From: UBA6912 sp963792895
GTDB taxonomy: Bacteria; Actinomycetota; Acidimicrobiia; Spongiisociales; UBA5794
DNA length: 64,000 nt
NCBI GenBank assembly: GCA_963792895.1
Contig: CAWBYA010000003.1
Span: forward strand, 620,001 to 684,000
Direction: 5' to 3'
The position numbers and the translations under genes were made by a program. Positions 56,201 through 64,000 of this stretch are shown piece after piece (the first letter of the stretch is position 1; each line of letters opens with the position of its first letter). The notes beneath the pieces were generated by a model. That model searched no databases, was not told the DNA's origin, and saw only the letters and a list, made by a program, of their open reading frames with translations.

Positions 56201-56561
56201 CGACGGGCGGTTCATCGTGATGGACTTCAAGACCAACGCGATGCGTGCGCTCGGCGATCCCGCCGCGTCGGCGGACTACGGTCCGGCTCCGTTGACGGAG
56301 GCGATGATCGACGGCAACTACGTTCTCCAGGCCACGCTGTATCAGGTCGCCCTGCACCGCTATCTGCAGTGGCGGCTCCCCCGCTACGACCCGGCGGTGC
56401 ATTTGGGTGGTGCGCGCTACCTCTTCGTGCGCGGCATGAGCGGCTCGCAGACGCCGGTGGTCGACGGTGAACGGTGTGGTGTTGCCCGGTGGGCGCCGCC
56501 CGCCGCGATGATCGTTGCTCTGAGCGAGCTCTTTGCCACCGATGGAGGTGCCACTTCGTGA
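53286..56561 (+). CDS. recB: Exodeoxyribonuclease V subunit RecB
   Basis: 1,091 residues. The UvrD-type helicase has Walker A in VIEASAGTGKTFTIAALVTR (residues 21-28), motif II YVVGLVDESQDTDPIQWQVI, motif III RLVVIGDPKQSIYSFRGADV, motif V VQTVHGAKGLQYPVVLVPFA and motif VI GRQLYVALTRAQHHLVVWW. The C-terminal nuclease domain is complete: a His in FGTLVHEILEHIRFDD, Asp in LTGAIDLTAAVDG, and the D-x-K pair in FIVMDFKTNAMR. It is a 3'-5' helicase and nuclease for double-strand-break repair and phage-DNA degradation. Shorter than E. coli RecB but typical for actinobacteria. It overlaps both neighbours. Confidence 0.96.
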   Translation: MSATRFDPAEPIAKGRTVIEASAGTGKTFTIAALVTRLVAVEGLDVEHILVVTFTRAATAELRDRVRRRMVDTLAALEGTPPGVLDDHVKVLLEAPAGDRERYATRLADALTRFDRAQISTIDGFGQRLLRQLGFAARLSPDLEPGEVDDMLVAQVAGDLMVGRFADDAATAIDVKALRKLGTAVVATPDARIVPELSEVDGAHRVRVEMAHDMRSEVTRRLRVSGRATFDDPLLEVRDALQDAAVRDAARELLRRRYVVGLVDESQDTDPIQWQVIRAVFDPNRLVVIGDPKQSIYSFRGADVESYLSAVAGASAHRTLDENWRSDGPLVTALDVLFHGAKFGDDRIAYRTVEPARGHEESRIRGVAPVSIRVFDEALAIPTHKWGYVVAKARRVVAADTAAEVVRLLNGKANIVDADGARPVGPRDIAVLCRTRSQVDMVRTQLTRRGVPSVAARTGGVFVAEAAEQWRRFLLAVERPDRADMARMAATTVFVGKAPHEVAAMVDEEVLDLQARMREWQACLQQDGVPALIAAINRRTDLAARVLAERDGERTMTDLLHIAEELHAVWRRGRVTSLVAWLETAMAEAQDREFRNREEPESRQRRLETDAAAVQVQTVHGAKGLQYPVVLVPFAWDTWRPRADNPVFHDPEAPIGDQPRPRLIDVAGKGWAGHAAHADLDAAEEEAEEGRQLYVALTRAQHHLVVWWLPLASGATDSKLGELITRLGPDPVTLVAASGGKIEVPTVSERPPLDAYRPAASEGVALDRARFTRRLDYEWRRASFTSLSPEHPLVAAAEVSEQAVRSDEIAVEQDEPVPAAAAVALPMADLPRGARFGTLVHEILEHIRFDDPELQVSLRAEVDESVHRSGWDFDPEALVAALEAAIDTPLGPDADAVRLRDLPPDRLLKEMTFELPVRTGARAVSLQAMAGVMLDHLPAGDPYRRYADDLRALPPTRFHGYLTGAIDLTAAVDGRFIVMDFKTNAMRALGDPAASADYGPAPLTEAMIDGNYVLQATLYQVALHRYLQWRLPRYDPAVHLGGARYLFVRGMSGSQTPVVDGERCGVARWAPPAAMIVALSELFATDGGATS

Positions 56562-57980
56562 TCGAGCCGACGCAACGATCGGCGCTCGACCCGAGCCCGG
56601 GGGAGATGCGCAAGCTGGGCTATGCGGTGGTCGACTGGCTGGTCGAGCAGGCCGCCCAGCTCGACGACGCTCCCGTGGCCAATCTCGCGTCCCTCGAGGC
56701 TCTGGCGGCTGAGGTCGAGGAAACGCTCCCGCTCGAGGGGAGCCCCATCGACGACACGCTTGCATTCTTGGGAGAGCGCATCGTCCCTCGGATGACGAGA
56801 ACCAACCACCCCCGATTCCACGCCTATGTGCCCGGGCCCGGCAGCTACTACGGGTCGTTGGGGGCGCTCATCGGCGCCGCACTCAACCCGTTTGCGGGCA
56901 GCAGCCTCGGCGGTGCGTCGTTTGCAGCGATCGAGCTGCTCACCCTGCGCTGGATCGCCGAGGCGATCGGATATCCGGTCGACGCCGAGGGCATCTTCAC
57001 GAGTGGAGGCTCGATGGCGAACCTCGGCGCTCTCGCCGCGGCACGAGCCACCGTCTCCGACCCGAGCAAGGCTGTTGTCTATGTGTCCGATCAAGGCCAC
57101 ACGTCGATGGACAAGGCCGCGACGGTGCTGGGGTTCCGGCGGAATCAGATCGTGCGCCTGGCCGCAGATGCAACCAGCTTCCGGTTGCTGCCGGACGCGG
57201 TGCGGGAGCAATGCCGCATCGATCGGGCCAACGGTCGCGTGCCGCTCTTCCTGAGTGCCAACGCCGGAACGACCAACACCGGGACGGTCGATCCGCTCGA
57301 CGAGCTCGCCGATGCCTGCCGCGACGAGGGGCTGTGGTTCCACGTCGACGCGGCCTACGGAGGCTTCGCCGCGCTCACCGAGCGGGGTAGGGCCCTCCTG
57401 GGTGGAATGGAGCGGGCCGACTCGGTGACCCTCGACCCGCACAAGTGGCTCTACACGCCCTTTGGGTGCGGATGCCTGCTGGTCAACCGTCCTGGCAGCC
57501 TCGACCGTGCGTTTGCCGCACACGGCGATTACTTGAAGGACGTTGCACACACCGAGGTCAACTTCTTCGATCGCGGCCCGGAGCTCACTCGCCCTGCTCG
57601 GGCGCTCCCTGTGTGGATGTTGATCCGCACGGTGGGTATAGAGGGGTTGCGCCGTCAGCTTGATGCTGATCTCGACCTTGCGGAGCTCGCCGAGCGGTTG
57701 CTGGCCGACGAGCCGGCGTTCGAGGTGGTGCATCGCGGGCTCTCCATCGTCACGTTCCGGCTGGCCGTGAGAGGTGATGAATCCGAGGTGGCGCGGCGCA
57801 ACTCGTGACGAGGCGCTCGTACAGTCGCTGCTCGTTGGAGGCGACGTGCTGGTGTCGGGCACGACGCTCGCCCAGCGGAGCGCCCTCCGCTTCGTGGTGC
57901 TGAACCACCGAACTGACGCAGCGCAGATCCGACGCTCGGTGACGGCGCTGCGGGAAGCGGTGGAAAGGCTCGGTCGATGA
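56558..57980 (+). CDS. Group II PLP-dependent decarboxylase inside the recCBD operon (frameshifted)
   Basis: A fold-type I PLP enzyme like aromatic-amino-acid/glutamate decarboxylases. Marks are RMTRTNHPRFHAYVPGPGSY, GIFTSGGSMANLGALAAARA, the ring-stacking His181 in SDQGHTSMDKAA, Asp264 in WFHVDAAYGGFAALTE, and PLP Lys296 in VTLDPHKWLYTPFGCGCL. An indel near 57785-57800 truncates one frame at 57808. The next frame gives DEALVQSLLVGGDVLVSGTT and ends at 57980, restoring ~473 residues. GTG 56558 overlaps the recB stop (GTGA) with GGAGG 8 bases upstream, and its end overlaps the recD start (ATGA). Substrate unknown. Its place between recB and recD is unusual. Confidence 0.88.
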
Positions 57981-59809
57981 TCGCCAACCAGCGCATCGAG
58001 GCGGCGGCGCACGACGGGTCAGTGGTGGTGGCGACCGGTGGCCTGCTCGCTGCGTTCAACGATGCAGGGGTACTTGGCCCCCTCGACGTGCTGGCGGCTC
58101 AGTCGATTGCCCGGCTGTGCGGCGAGACGGACGAGCAGGTGGTCCTCGCCGCGGCGATGGTCGTGCGTGGCACGCGGTTCGGTCATGTCTGCATTCGTCC
58201 GGCGGCGTTGCGGGAGGCTGTGGTCGTCGACGGCCAGGACGCCGAGATCATCGACTCGCTGCCGTGGCCGGAACCGGAGGCTTGGGCGGCTGCCATCGCA
58301 TCCAGCAGGATCGTGGGCGACGGCAGCGGCGAGGAGCCGCTCGTGGCTGCCGACGACAGGTTGTACCTGGAGCGGTACTTCCGATACGAGGAACAGGTAG
58401 CCGGTCTGCTGGTGGATCGATGTGGCCGCGAGCCTCGACCGCTGAGCGATCGACTCCGCGGACTGTTGGACACGATCTTCCCTGTGACTGCCGGCGGCTC
58501 GTCGCGCCAGCACGACGCAGCAGTGCTCGCCGCAACCGGCAATCTGGCCGTGATTGCCGGCGGGCCGGGCACGGGCAAGACCCACACCGTCGGTGCGCTG
58601 CTGGCAGCCATGGCAGCTGCGGACGAGCTCCCGCTCGTCGCGGTGTGCGCACCCACGGGCAAGGCGGCAGCGCGGCTCGGCGAGGCGATCGAGCGCCGGG
58701 CCGGCGAGATCGACGACTCGGCACTTCGGGAGCGCCTGGCGGCGGTGAGCCCGAGCACGATCCACCGGCTCCTCGGCTGGACCTGGGAGCGGGGCCGCTT
58801 CCACCACGATGCTCTGCGGCGGCTGCCCCACGACCTGGTGATCGTCGACGAGATGTCGATGGTGTCGCTGCCGATGGCGGCCAAGCTCCTCGCCTCAGTG
58901 GGCGACGATGCGGCGGTGGTGCTGGTCGGCGATCCCTTCCAGCTCGAGTCGATCGAAGCGGGCACGGTGCTCGCCGATATCGTCGGGCGACCGGGTGATC
59001 CCGGCGTGCAGGCCCCGGCCGCTCCCATCGGGCGGCATGTGGTCGTCCTCGATCGGGTCCACCGTTTCGAGGAGGAGAGTGTGATCGCCGACCTCGCCGA
59101 CGCTGTCAGGCTCGGGGATGGGGATGCGGCCGTTGCCCTTCTCGGTGCCGGTCATCCACAACTCGGTTGGGTCCCCGAGCCTGCCGGTCCCGTCTTCAAG
59201 GAGCTGTGGGCGGAGGTGATCACGCAGCGCCGGCGGCTGGTCGAGTTGGCCGTGGCCGGCGACGCCCAGGGCGCCCTCGGGGCGCTCGGCGAAATGGCGG
59301 TGCTATGTGCCCGCCGCGAGGGCCCAGAAGGCGTCGCCCACTGGCGACGCAACGTCGAGATGGCGCTCGACGAGCGGTTCACCGGGCTTCGGTACGGCGG
59401 TGAGTGGTATCCGGGCCGGCCGATCATGATCACGAAGAACGACTACAACCTCGAGCTGTACAACGGCGACATCGGTGTCGTCGTTGCTACCGGTGAGGGC
59501 TTGCGCGCCGCGTTCGACCGTGGCGGGGTGCGGCTCTTCCCACTCAGCCACCTCGGTGAGCACGTCACCAACCACGCCATGACGATTCACAAGAGCCAGG
59601 GGAGTCAGTTCCGGTCGGTCGTGGTGGTGCTGCCAGGCGAAGCGTCGCGACTGTTGACTCGTGAGCTGCTGTACACAGCCATCACCCGGGCCTCCGATCG
59701 GGTGTGGCTGGTGGGCGACGAGGCGGTGATCCGCGCCGCCGTCGACCGATCGGTGCAGCGCGCCTCGGGCCTCGGCGTGCGCCTCTGGGGAGCGTCGCAG
59801 GCCGGCTGA
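57977..59809 (+). CDS. recD: Exodeoxyribonuclease V subunit RecD
   Basis: 610 residues, a 5'-3' helicase of superfamily 1. Walker A is LAVIAGGPGTGKTHTVGALL (residues 195-202), motif Ia CAPTGKAAARLGEAI, then SPSTIHRLLGWTWERG, motif II LVIVDEMSMVSLPMAAKLLA, motif III VVLVGDPFQLESIEAGTVLA, and the C-terminal VTNHAMTIHKSQGSQFRSVV and LLYTAITRASDRVWLVGDEA. The N-terminal ~150 residues are the RecD-specific domain. ATG 57977 overlaps the decarboxylase stop. Last gene of the operon. Confidence 0.95.
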   Translation: MIANQRIEAAAHDGSVVVATGGLLAAFNDAGVLGPLDVLAAQSIARLCGETDEQVVLAAAMVVRGTRFGHVCIRPAALREAVVVDGQDAEIIDSLPWPEPEAWAAAIASSRIVGDGSGEEPLVAADDRLYLERYFRYEEQVAGLLVDRCGREPRPLSDRLRGLLDTIFPVTAGGSSRQHDAAVLAATGNLAVIAGGPGTGKTHTVGALLAAMAAADELPLVAVCAPTGKAAARLGEAIERRAGEIDDSALRERLAAVSPSTIHRLLGWTWERGRFHHDALRRLPHDLVIVDEMSMVSLPMAAKLLASVGDDAAVVLVGDPFQLESIEAGTVLADIVGRPGDPGVQAPAAPIGRHVVVLDRVHRFEEESVIADLADAVRLGDGDAAVALLGAGHPQLGWVPEPAGPVFKELWAEVITQRRRLVELAVAGDAQGALGALGEMAVLCARREGPEGVAHWRRNVEMALDERFTGLRYGGEWYPGRPIMITKNDYNLELYNGDIGVVVATGEGLRAAFDRGGVRLFPLSHLGEHVTNHAMTIHKSQGSQFRSVVVVLPGEASRLLTRELLYTAITRASDRVWLVGDEAVIRAAVDRSVQRASGLGVRLWGASQAG

Positions 59810-59839
59810 AACGAGCAAGGCGTACCATATTCTGCCAGA

Positions 59840-59871
59840 CACCAGGCATCTGAGGACCTTTGGCCCTGGTG
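59840..59871 (+). terminator. Hairpin after recD
   Basis: CACCAGG (59840-59846) pairs with CCTGGTG (59865-59871) around an 18-base loop, 30 bp after the recD stop. There is no T-run. It could be a weak terminator or a leader structure of the surface operon. Confidence 0.35.
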
Positions 59872-62139
59872 CCGGGTGCGGGCCGATCGGAGTATCGGTA
59901 CCACGAACGCGGGAAGACGCGGTCAGGGTCTGCGTCGATTCGCGTGTTGCAGTTGGCAACGTGGGGAGACGCGGTGGCGCTCCGACGGGGGGCACACAGA
60001 CCAGCTGCGGGTCGCGTAGGTGTGCGGGCCGGAGCAGGGTCAGGCGGGACCGACGATGGTGGGCGTCCCGGCGCAAACACGTCGCCGGCCCGGCACCGTC
60101 CCCGAGCCGTCGCCCTCTTCTCGGCGATGATCCTCGTGACGTTCGCAGCGGTGCCGGGATCTGCTCACTGGTCGACGGGGATCGAACTATCGGCTGCGGC
60201 CACCTCCGGCGACGTCGCGATCGTTCTCGACGGTGCGGCGGCCGTCACGATCGATTGCCGGCCGGGCACCAGCGACGCCTACTGCGAGAAGCTCGAAGAC
60301 GGTGCGCTCGATGGGCTGCCCGACGTCAGCAATGATGCGGGCAGGCTCCGTATCGTCGAGTGGATCGACAAGCCCGGCGAAGCCGGAGAGCACATCGGGT
60401 TCACCTTCGAGGTCAGCGACGCCACGGTCGATCTGACCATCGTCTCCGGCAACCCGGCCAAGCCGACGGGCAACCTCTCGACCCTCCAGGGCATCGGGCC
60501 GGGTACGTACATGTGGCGCAACCCGGCGTGTACGGAGAACGCCGACGGCGCAGTCTCGTGTGCGCCTTCGTCGACGTCGGCGATCTCCCACATCGACGTG
60601 TGCATCGCGGCTGAGGCTGCGGATGCATGTGCGGTAGCTGAGCCGGCAACGGTCGCCGTGCGCAATCTTGGTTCGGTCCCGGTGGCCGTCACGGTCGGTT
60701 TCGACGGGGTGGCCATCGAGCCTTCGGTCAACGCATTGTGTGACGGTGACCATCTCGCCGTGGTGATCCATGATGGCGCCGACCCGCCGGCCGAGTTGTT
60801 CAGGGGCGACGTGTGTGCGCTCGACGGCGCCGGGCTGGACCTCGGCATCGTCGATCCGGGTGCGTCGACATCGTTCGTGATGTCGGCTGCCCCCGGCCCC
60901 GCGCTGCGCGGGGCCGACAACGACGCCATCGTGTCGTTCGGGGTGCACGCCGAGGGGAGGGTGTGGATCGGCTCGGGTGGATGGGTGACGGCGGCGCACG
61001 AGGTCGGTTCGGTGACCGTGACCGGGACAGCACCCCCTCCGTCCCTTGCGGAACCTCCACCCGACGAACCGACGGACGAAGGCCCACCCCTGGTGGTGGA
61101 TCCCCCGGAGGACACTCCAGACCCGGCAGAGCCGCCGGACGACGTCCCGCCGCCGAGCGACACTCAGCCGCCCCCACCCGATGCTCCTCCGGCCGTCGAC
61201 CCTCCGGCCGTCGACCCGCCGGGCGACGAGCCGCCCGGTGACCAACCGCCTCCTTCCTCCGAACCGCCTGCCGACACCGACTCACCCAATGGAGACGAGT
61301 GGGCGGTGGTGGCAGACGTGGGACATGTCCGTCTGGCGGGTGTCGACGAGCGCATCGAAGGTTCGGGACTCGACAGCGGCACAGGCGACCTGACGATCGT
61401 GCTCCTGGTGTCCGTGGACGACTGGTCCACCGGCGACGAGCGCGTGCTTGTGTCGCAGTGGGGCCCGCAAGCCGCCGACCGGTCGTTCCGGCTCGGGGTC
61501 ACCGAGCAGGGCGGGATTGCTCTCCTCGTCGACGATGGCGGCCCCGTCACCTACGACACGGGTCCCGTGGCGCTGCCGGACGACACGTGGACGTGGCTCA
61601 GGGTGACGCTCGATGCCGATACGCCGGACGGAGGGTCGCGCCTGGACGTCTTCACCATCAACGGGGCGCCTCTGATCGCCCCGGTCGACATCGACTGGGG
61701 CGAAGCTGCATGGTCGGTCACGGCGGACCGTCCCATCGCTCGTACCGCTGCTCCTCACCGCACGTTCCTGATCGGCGGGCATGGTCTGAGCTTGGCGACG
61801 GAAATGCGGATCGGCTTCGCCGCCATGACGGCCGGGCCAGACACGACCGATGAGTGGCTGGTCTTCCAGTCGGATTGGCGGGAGGAGGCTGAGTTCACGG
61901 GTCGACCACCGCAACGCCCCGACGACCTTTCAGCCGACTTCACCTGGACTCTGCTCGGGACCGACATCGACGCCGTGCCGCCTGCCGGCCCCATCCCGCT
62001 CGCCTTGCCGGCGGGAGGCGCCGCAGCGCAGGCTCTCGCACCGCGCCGCTCACCTCACACGACGTTCGCCGGCCCTGACCGGCGCCCAAGCAACGACCGA
62101 GACACGGGGGGAGGTAGGCAGCGAACCAGGAGATCGTGA
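59860..62139 (+). CDS. Exported surface protein with SipW/TasA-like head, Pro-rich linker and LamG-like domain
   Basis: About 760 residues as opened; the first ~80 are Arg/Gly-rich and may not be translated, so the real start may lie nearer 60030-60130. The signal is RAVALFSAMILVTFAAVPGS followed by AHWSTGIELSAAATSGDVAI. This repeats the pattern of SipW-dependent signals (helix, A-x-W, then a T/SG-x-V strand) seen in the next gene. A beta-rich domain follows with Cys-containing segments (SDAYCEKLEDG, MWRNPACTENAD, DVCIAAEAADACAVA), then a Pro/Asp linker of ~75 residues and a C-terminal lectin/LamG-like sandwich (RLAGVDERIEGSGLDSGTGD). Role unknown; likely a fibre or adhesin subunit. Confidence 0.65.
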   Translation: MALVPGAGRSEYRYHERGKTRSGSASIRVLQLATWGDAVALRRGAHRPAAGRVGVRAGAGSGGTDDGGRPGANTSPARHRPRAVALFSAMILVTFAAVPGSAHWSTGIELSAAATSGDVAIVLDGAAAVTIDCRPGTSDAYCEKLEDGALDGLPDVSNDAGRLRIVEWIDKPGEAGEHIGFTFEVSDATVDLTIVSGNPAKPTGNLSTLQGIGPGTYMWRNPACTENADGAVSCAPSSTSAISHIDVCIAAEAADACAVAEPATVAVRNLGSVPVAVTVGFDGVAIEPSVNALCDGDHLAVVIHDGADPPAELFRGDVCALDGAGLDLGIVDPGASTSFVMSAAPGPALRGADNDAIVSFGVHAEGRVWIGSGGWVTAAHEVGSVTVTGTAPPPSLAEPPPDEPTDEGPPLVVDPPEDTPDPAEPPDDVPPPSDTQPPPPDAPPAVDPPAVDPPGDEPPGDQPPPSSEPPADTDSPNGDEWAVVADVGHVRLAGVDERIEGSGLDSGTGDLTIVLLVSVDDWSTGDERVLVSQWGPQAADRSFRLGVTEQGGIALLVDDGGPVTYDTGPVALPDDTWTWLRVTLDADTPDGGSRLDVFTINGAPLIAPVDIDWGEAAWSVTADRPIARTAAPHRTFLIGGHGLSLATEMRIGFAAMTAGPDTTDEWLVFQSDWREEAEFTGRPPQRPDDLSADFTWTLLGTDIDAVPPAGPIPLALPAGGAAAQALAPRRSPHTTFAGPDRRPSNDRDTGGGRQRTRRS

Positions 62140-62154
62140 GAAAAGAACGCCGGA

Positions 62155-62208
62155 CCCGCAGCGTGTGCTGCGGGCCCGGGGAACCGTGGAAACTTGGCAA
62201 ACCACGGT
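62155..62208 (+). promoter_or_regulatory. Two hairpins between the surface-protein genes
   Basis: CCCGCAGC/GCTGCGGG (62155-62162, 62167-62174, GTGT loop) is followed by ACCGTGG/CCACGGT (62183-62189, 62202-62208, 12-base loop). They occupy half of the 105-bp gap before ATG 62245. Likely functions are mRNA processing or stability, or partial termination that sets subunit ratios. No T-run after either. Confidence 0.5.
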
Positions 62209-62244
62209 CTCCCTCGAGCGTAGAACGCGAGAGGAGATAAGGGA

Positions 62245-63294
62245 ATGACAATCAAGAGGATGAAGAGCCCGTTCGGCTCAGTTCCGGTCCTCTTCGTCGT
62301 CCTTTCGGTAGTCCTCGCCATGGTGGGCCTCATCTGGGCGCACTGGTACACGTCGCTCAATGTCGAGGCGAACGTGAACACTGGCAACGTGGGGATCCAC
62401 TGGACGGAGGCGTGGACCAACGACGATGGCGTCGTCAACGACTGGGATGTCGGTGACACCCACGAGGAGACGCTCTTCGAGAACTGGGGTGACGAGTCGA
62501 GCGCCGACCCGTCGGACTTCGGAGACGCGAGGTACGACAAGGACGTTGCGGCGTGCTTCGCCGGCGGCGGTGGAGGCGACCTGTACGTCGACATCCACAA
62601 CGGCTACCCGAGCTACCACTGCGTGGCGACGGCAGGCATCGAGAACTATGGATCCGTCCCGATCAAGGCGCTGCCGTCGGCGTGGACGCTCGAGCGTGGG
62701 TACCACGAATGCACGTGGTACCTCAACGACGACTTCACCGATCCCTTGCCGCGTGCCGGTGACGAGTTCGGCGAGTTCGTCGACTACGACATGAACGGCG
62801 AGTTCTCCACGGGCGACGTCCGGGTGAATTGGGACGACATGGGTCCGTACATGGACGTTGCTTTCAACAACGTGTTCGACGTGGGCACCGATACGAGGCT
62901 CTACGAGGAGTGCATCTTCTTCGGAGAAGAGCTCCCGTTTGAGGAGCTCGAGGGCGGCCTCATCGGGTGGGGCTCGTACGGCGACGACGGCTTCGTGCCC
63001 GAGCTCACCGGCTTCCTGCCCGGTCTGTTCGAGTGCGGGACCCAGATCGACCCCGGCGATGCGGGTGCGGCTGAGCTCGGCTTCCACATCGAGAATGCGG
63101 CGCAGCAGAACACGACGTACAAGTTCTCGATGCATCAGGAGTTCGTCAACTGGAACGAGTTCGACGACTCCCTCTGCCCGGGCCCGATCGTGACGGAGGG
63201 GTATTCGAATCTGACGGTGAAGGGACGCGCCGGGGTGCGGTACCGCGGCAGACTCTTCGACGGCGAGAACGAGATCTATGTCGGGATGGGGTGA
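62245..63294 (+). CDS. Exported TasA/camelysin-like surface protein
   Basis: 349 residues. The N-terminus KSPFGSVPVLFVVLSVVLAM, then VGLIWAHWYTSLNVEANVNT and GNVGIHW, is the SipW-dependent signal layout (basic end, helix, A-x-W, N-x-x-T-G-x-V). The mature part is very acidic and aromatic with six or so cysteines (DVAACFAGG, YHCVATAG, YHECTWYL, YEECIFFGEE, LFECGTQI, DSLCPGPIV), suggesting disulfides and calcium. A GAGAGGAGA site precedes ATG 62245. Relatives form fibres in biofilm matrices (TasA) or are surface proteases (camelysin). This protein has no protease motif I can point to. Confidence 0.7.
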   Translation: MTIKRMKSPFGSVPVLFVVLSVVLAMVGLIWAHWYTSLNVEANVNTGNVGIHWTEAWTNDDGVVNDWDVGDTHEETLFENWGDESSADPSDFGDARYDKDVAACFAGGGGGDLYVDIHNGYPSYHCVATAGIENYGSVPIKALPSAWTLERGYHECTWYLNDDFTDPLPRAGDEFGEFVDYDMNGEFSTGDVRVNWDDMGPYMDVAFNNVFDVGTDTRLYEECIFFGEELPFEELEGGLIGWGSYGDDGFVPELTGFLPGLFECGTQIDPGDAGAAELGFHIENAAQQNTTYKFSMHQEFVNWNEFDDSLCPGPIVTEGYSNLTVKGRAGVRYRGRLFDGENEIYVGMG

Positions 63295-63736
63295 TCTTGG
63301 ATTGCGGGAACCGGGTCGAGACGTGTATCCCGACACTACACCTGGGCGTTGCCCGACATGTACGCACGTGACGTCCCTTCGACGGGGGGAACAGATCGTC
63401 ACGACCAGTGAACGGCGCGGGCGACTCGAACGTCGCTCGAGTACGACTTCGACGTCCTGTTGCGCCGGGGTGTCCCGGCGACTGGAACCGATTGGACATC
63501 CTGGTCGTCGACCGACTGGCAACCGGAGACCTCGCCTTCAACAACGTGATACTCGACGGGATCCCGCTTGGCGAGTTTCGACGAGCGAAGGGGCACTGGA
63601 CCGTGTCGGGCTACGACTTCAGCCAGGGCTTCACCGTCACCGGCGACCTCGTTGTACCAGGGCTGGACCAGCAGCGAAGCGGAACAAGTTGCAGCTGATC
63701 GTCGGCTGCCGCTGACGCCGTAACCAACAACAACCC
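63295..63736 (+). other. Possible third surface-protein gene or fragment
   Basis: Between 63408 and 63698 one frame reads DWNRLDILVVDRLATGDLAF, NNVILDGIPLGEFRRAKG and GHWTVSGYDFSQGFTVTGDL, a beta-sandwich-like sequence. Other frames carry protein-like pieces on each side (LEYDFDVLLRRG before, WTSSEAEQVAADRRLPLTP ending in TAA 63734-63736). This looks like one exported-domain gene split by two or more indels. No start codon or signal is clear. Confidence 0.4.
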
Positions 63737-63739
63737 ACC

Positions 63740-63764
63740 GGGGCCCGGCGCGCGGCCGGGCCCC
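63740..63764 (+). terminator. Strong GC hairpin
   Basis: GGGGCCCGGC (63740-63749) and GCCGGGCCCC (63755-63764) form a perfect 10-bp stem with a 5-base loop, a few bases after the TAA at 63736. There is no T-run. It marks the end of the preceding transcription unit. Confidence 0.65.
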
Positions 63765-63788
63765 GGGACGACATCGAGGAGCACGGGC

Positions 63789-64000
63789 GTGACGGAGGTC
63801 ATGACCGAAGCCATGGGCGAGACGCCTCCCGCCGAACCTGCGGCACGCGGGCGTCTCGCCGTGCTCCTCGGGCGGCTGGGTGAGCCCGGACCTGCGTTGA
63901 CCGGCCGGGGTTCGTTCCTGTGGTCGCTGGCCGTTGCGGCGTACCTCATCGGTGGGTGGTGGCTCGTCCAATTCGGGTGGCGCGGCTGGCTTGCCGCGAG
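63789..64000 (+). CDS. Membrane protein, N-terminal part (runs off the window)
   Basis: GTG 63789 follows GAGGAG by 7 bases. The first ~45 residues are polar (TEVMTEAMGETPPAEPAARG), then a membrane segment (FLWSLAVAAYLIGGWWLVQF). The frame is open to the right edge. In SipW/TasA-type operons a dedicated signal peptidase is expected nearby and this could be it, but no catalytic motif lies within the 70 residues visible. Confidence 0.55.
   Translation, partial: MTEVMTEAMGETPPAEPAARGRLAVLLGRLGEPGPALTGRGSFLWSLAVAAYLIGGWWLVQFGWRGWLAA

Noticed and set aside
56417..58012. 531-codon minus-strand frame over the decarboxylase
   Set aside because: Antisense shadow; no recognisable domain.
62183..62244. 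Cyclic-di-GMP (GEMM) riboswitch before the TasA-like gene
   Set aside because: A GGCAAACC segment is present, but the other conserved GEMM blocks and the receptor fold are missing.

Overview
The window is high-GC, gene-dense DNA from an actinobacterium. Supporting signs are paired furA-katG, F420-type oxidoreductases (LLM class and Ddn class), a mycothiol-type maleylpyruvate isomerase family protein, frequent GTG/TTG starts with ATGA/GTGA overlaps, an OmpR-type two-component pair and RecBCD. A lineage such as Acidimicrobiia would fit, but that is a guess from gene content.

Layout. 1-4.6 kb: the C-terminal part of a LuxR-type regulator, an APC permease and an Orn/Lys/Arg-type decarboxylase. 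4.6-7.0 kb: a scar of mobile DNA, with the 3' half of a CAT-anticodon tRNA gene, an integrase fragment, a decayed lipoprotein, a DEDD-exonuclease-like gene and a broken ribbon-helix-helix antitoxin. 7.0-16.4 kb: a PEP-mutase/isocitrate-lyase family enzyme, an MFS exporter, a GNAT, a PfkB kinase, katG-furA, an AlkZ-like winged-helix protein and a PIN toxin. 16.8-20.0 kb: diaminopropionate ammonia-lyase plus two carbamoyl-amidohydrolases, which suggests a route for ureido amino acids. 20-28.4 kb: LtrA, VOC proteins, DoxX, a tandem GNAT, a lipoprotein, a cold-shock protein, asnS and an alpha/beta hydrolase. 28.8-39.6 kb: an exported protein/lipoprotein pair, an LLM oxidoreductase, a two-component system divergent from an ApbE/ferric-reductase-like operon, an amidase, a DUF389 protein, a Ddn-like protein and an orphan caspase-like protein. 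39.8-49.6 kb: a MacB-type ABC exporter with a MarR/GbsR regulator, an envelope operon (small membrane protein, methyltransferase, sulfatase-like enzyme), a TetR/DinB-type pair with a strong palindromic operator, and a VapBC-like pair. 49.9-59.8 kb: recC-recB-decarboxylase-recD, all overlapping. 59.8-64 kb: a surface-protein operon with SipW/TasA-like signal regions.

About thirty apparent single-base frameshifts run through otherwise conserved genes, including katG, recC, the histidine kinase and the ABC permease. Many lie in short homopolymers. They look more like residual assembly indels than real pseudogenes, so genes marked as frameshifted should be read as probably intact in the organism. 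The most unusual features are the PLP decarboxylase coupled into recCBD, the caspase-like orphan, the extracytoplasmic flavin/haem operon under a divergent two-component system, and the possible ureido-amino-acid pathway.
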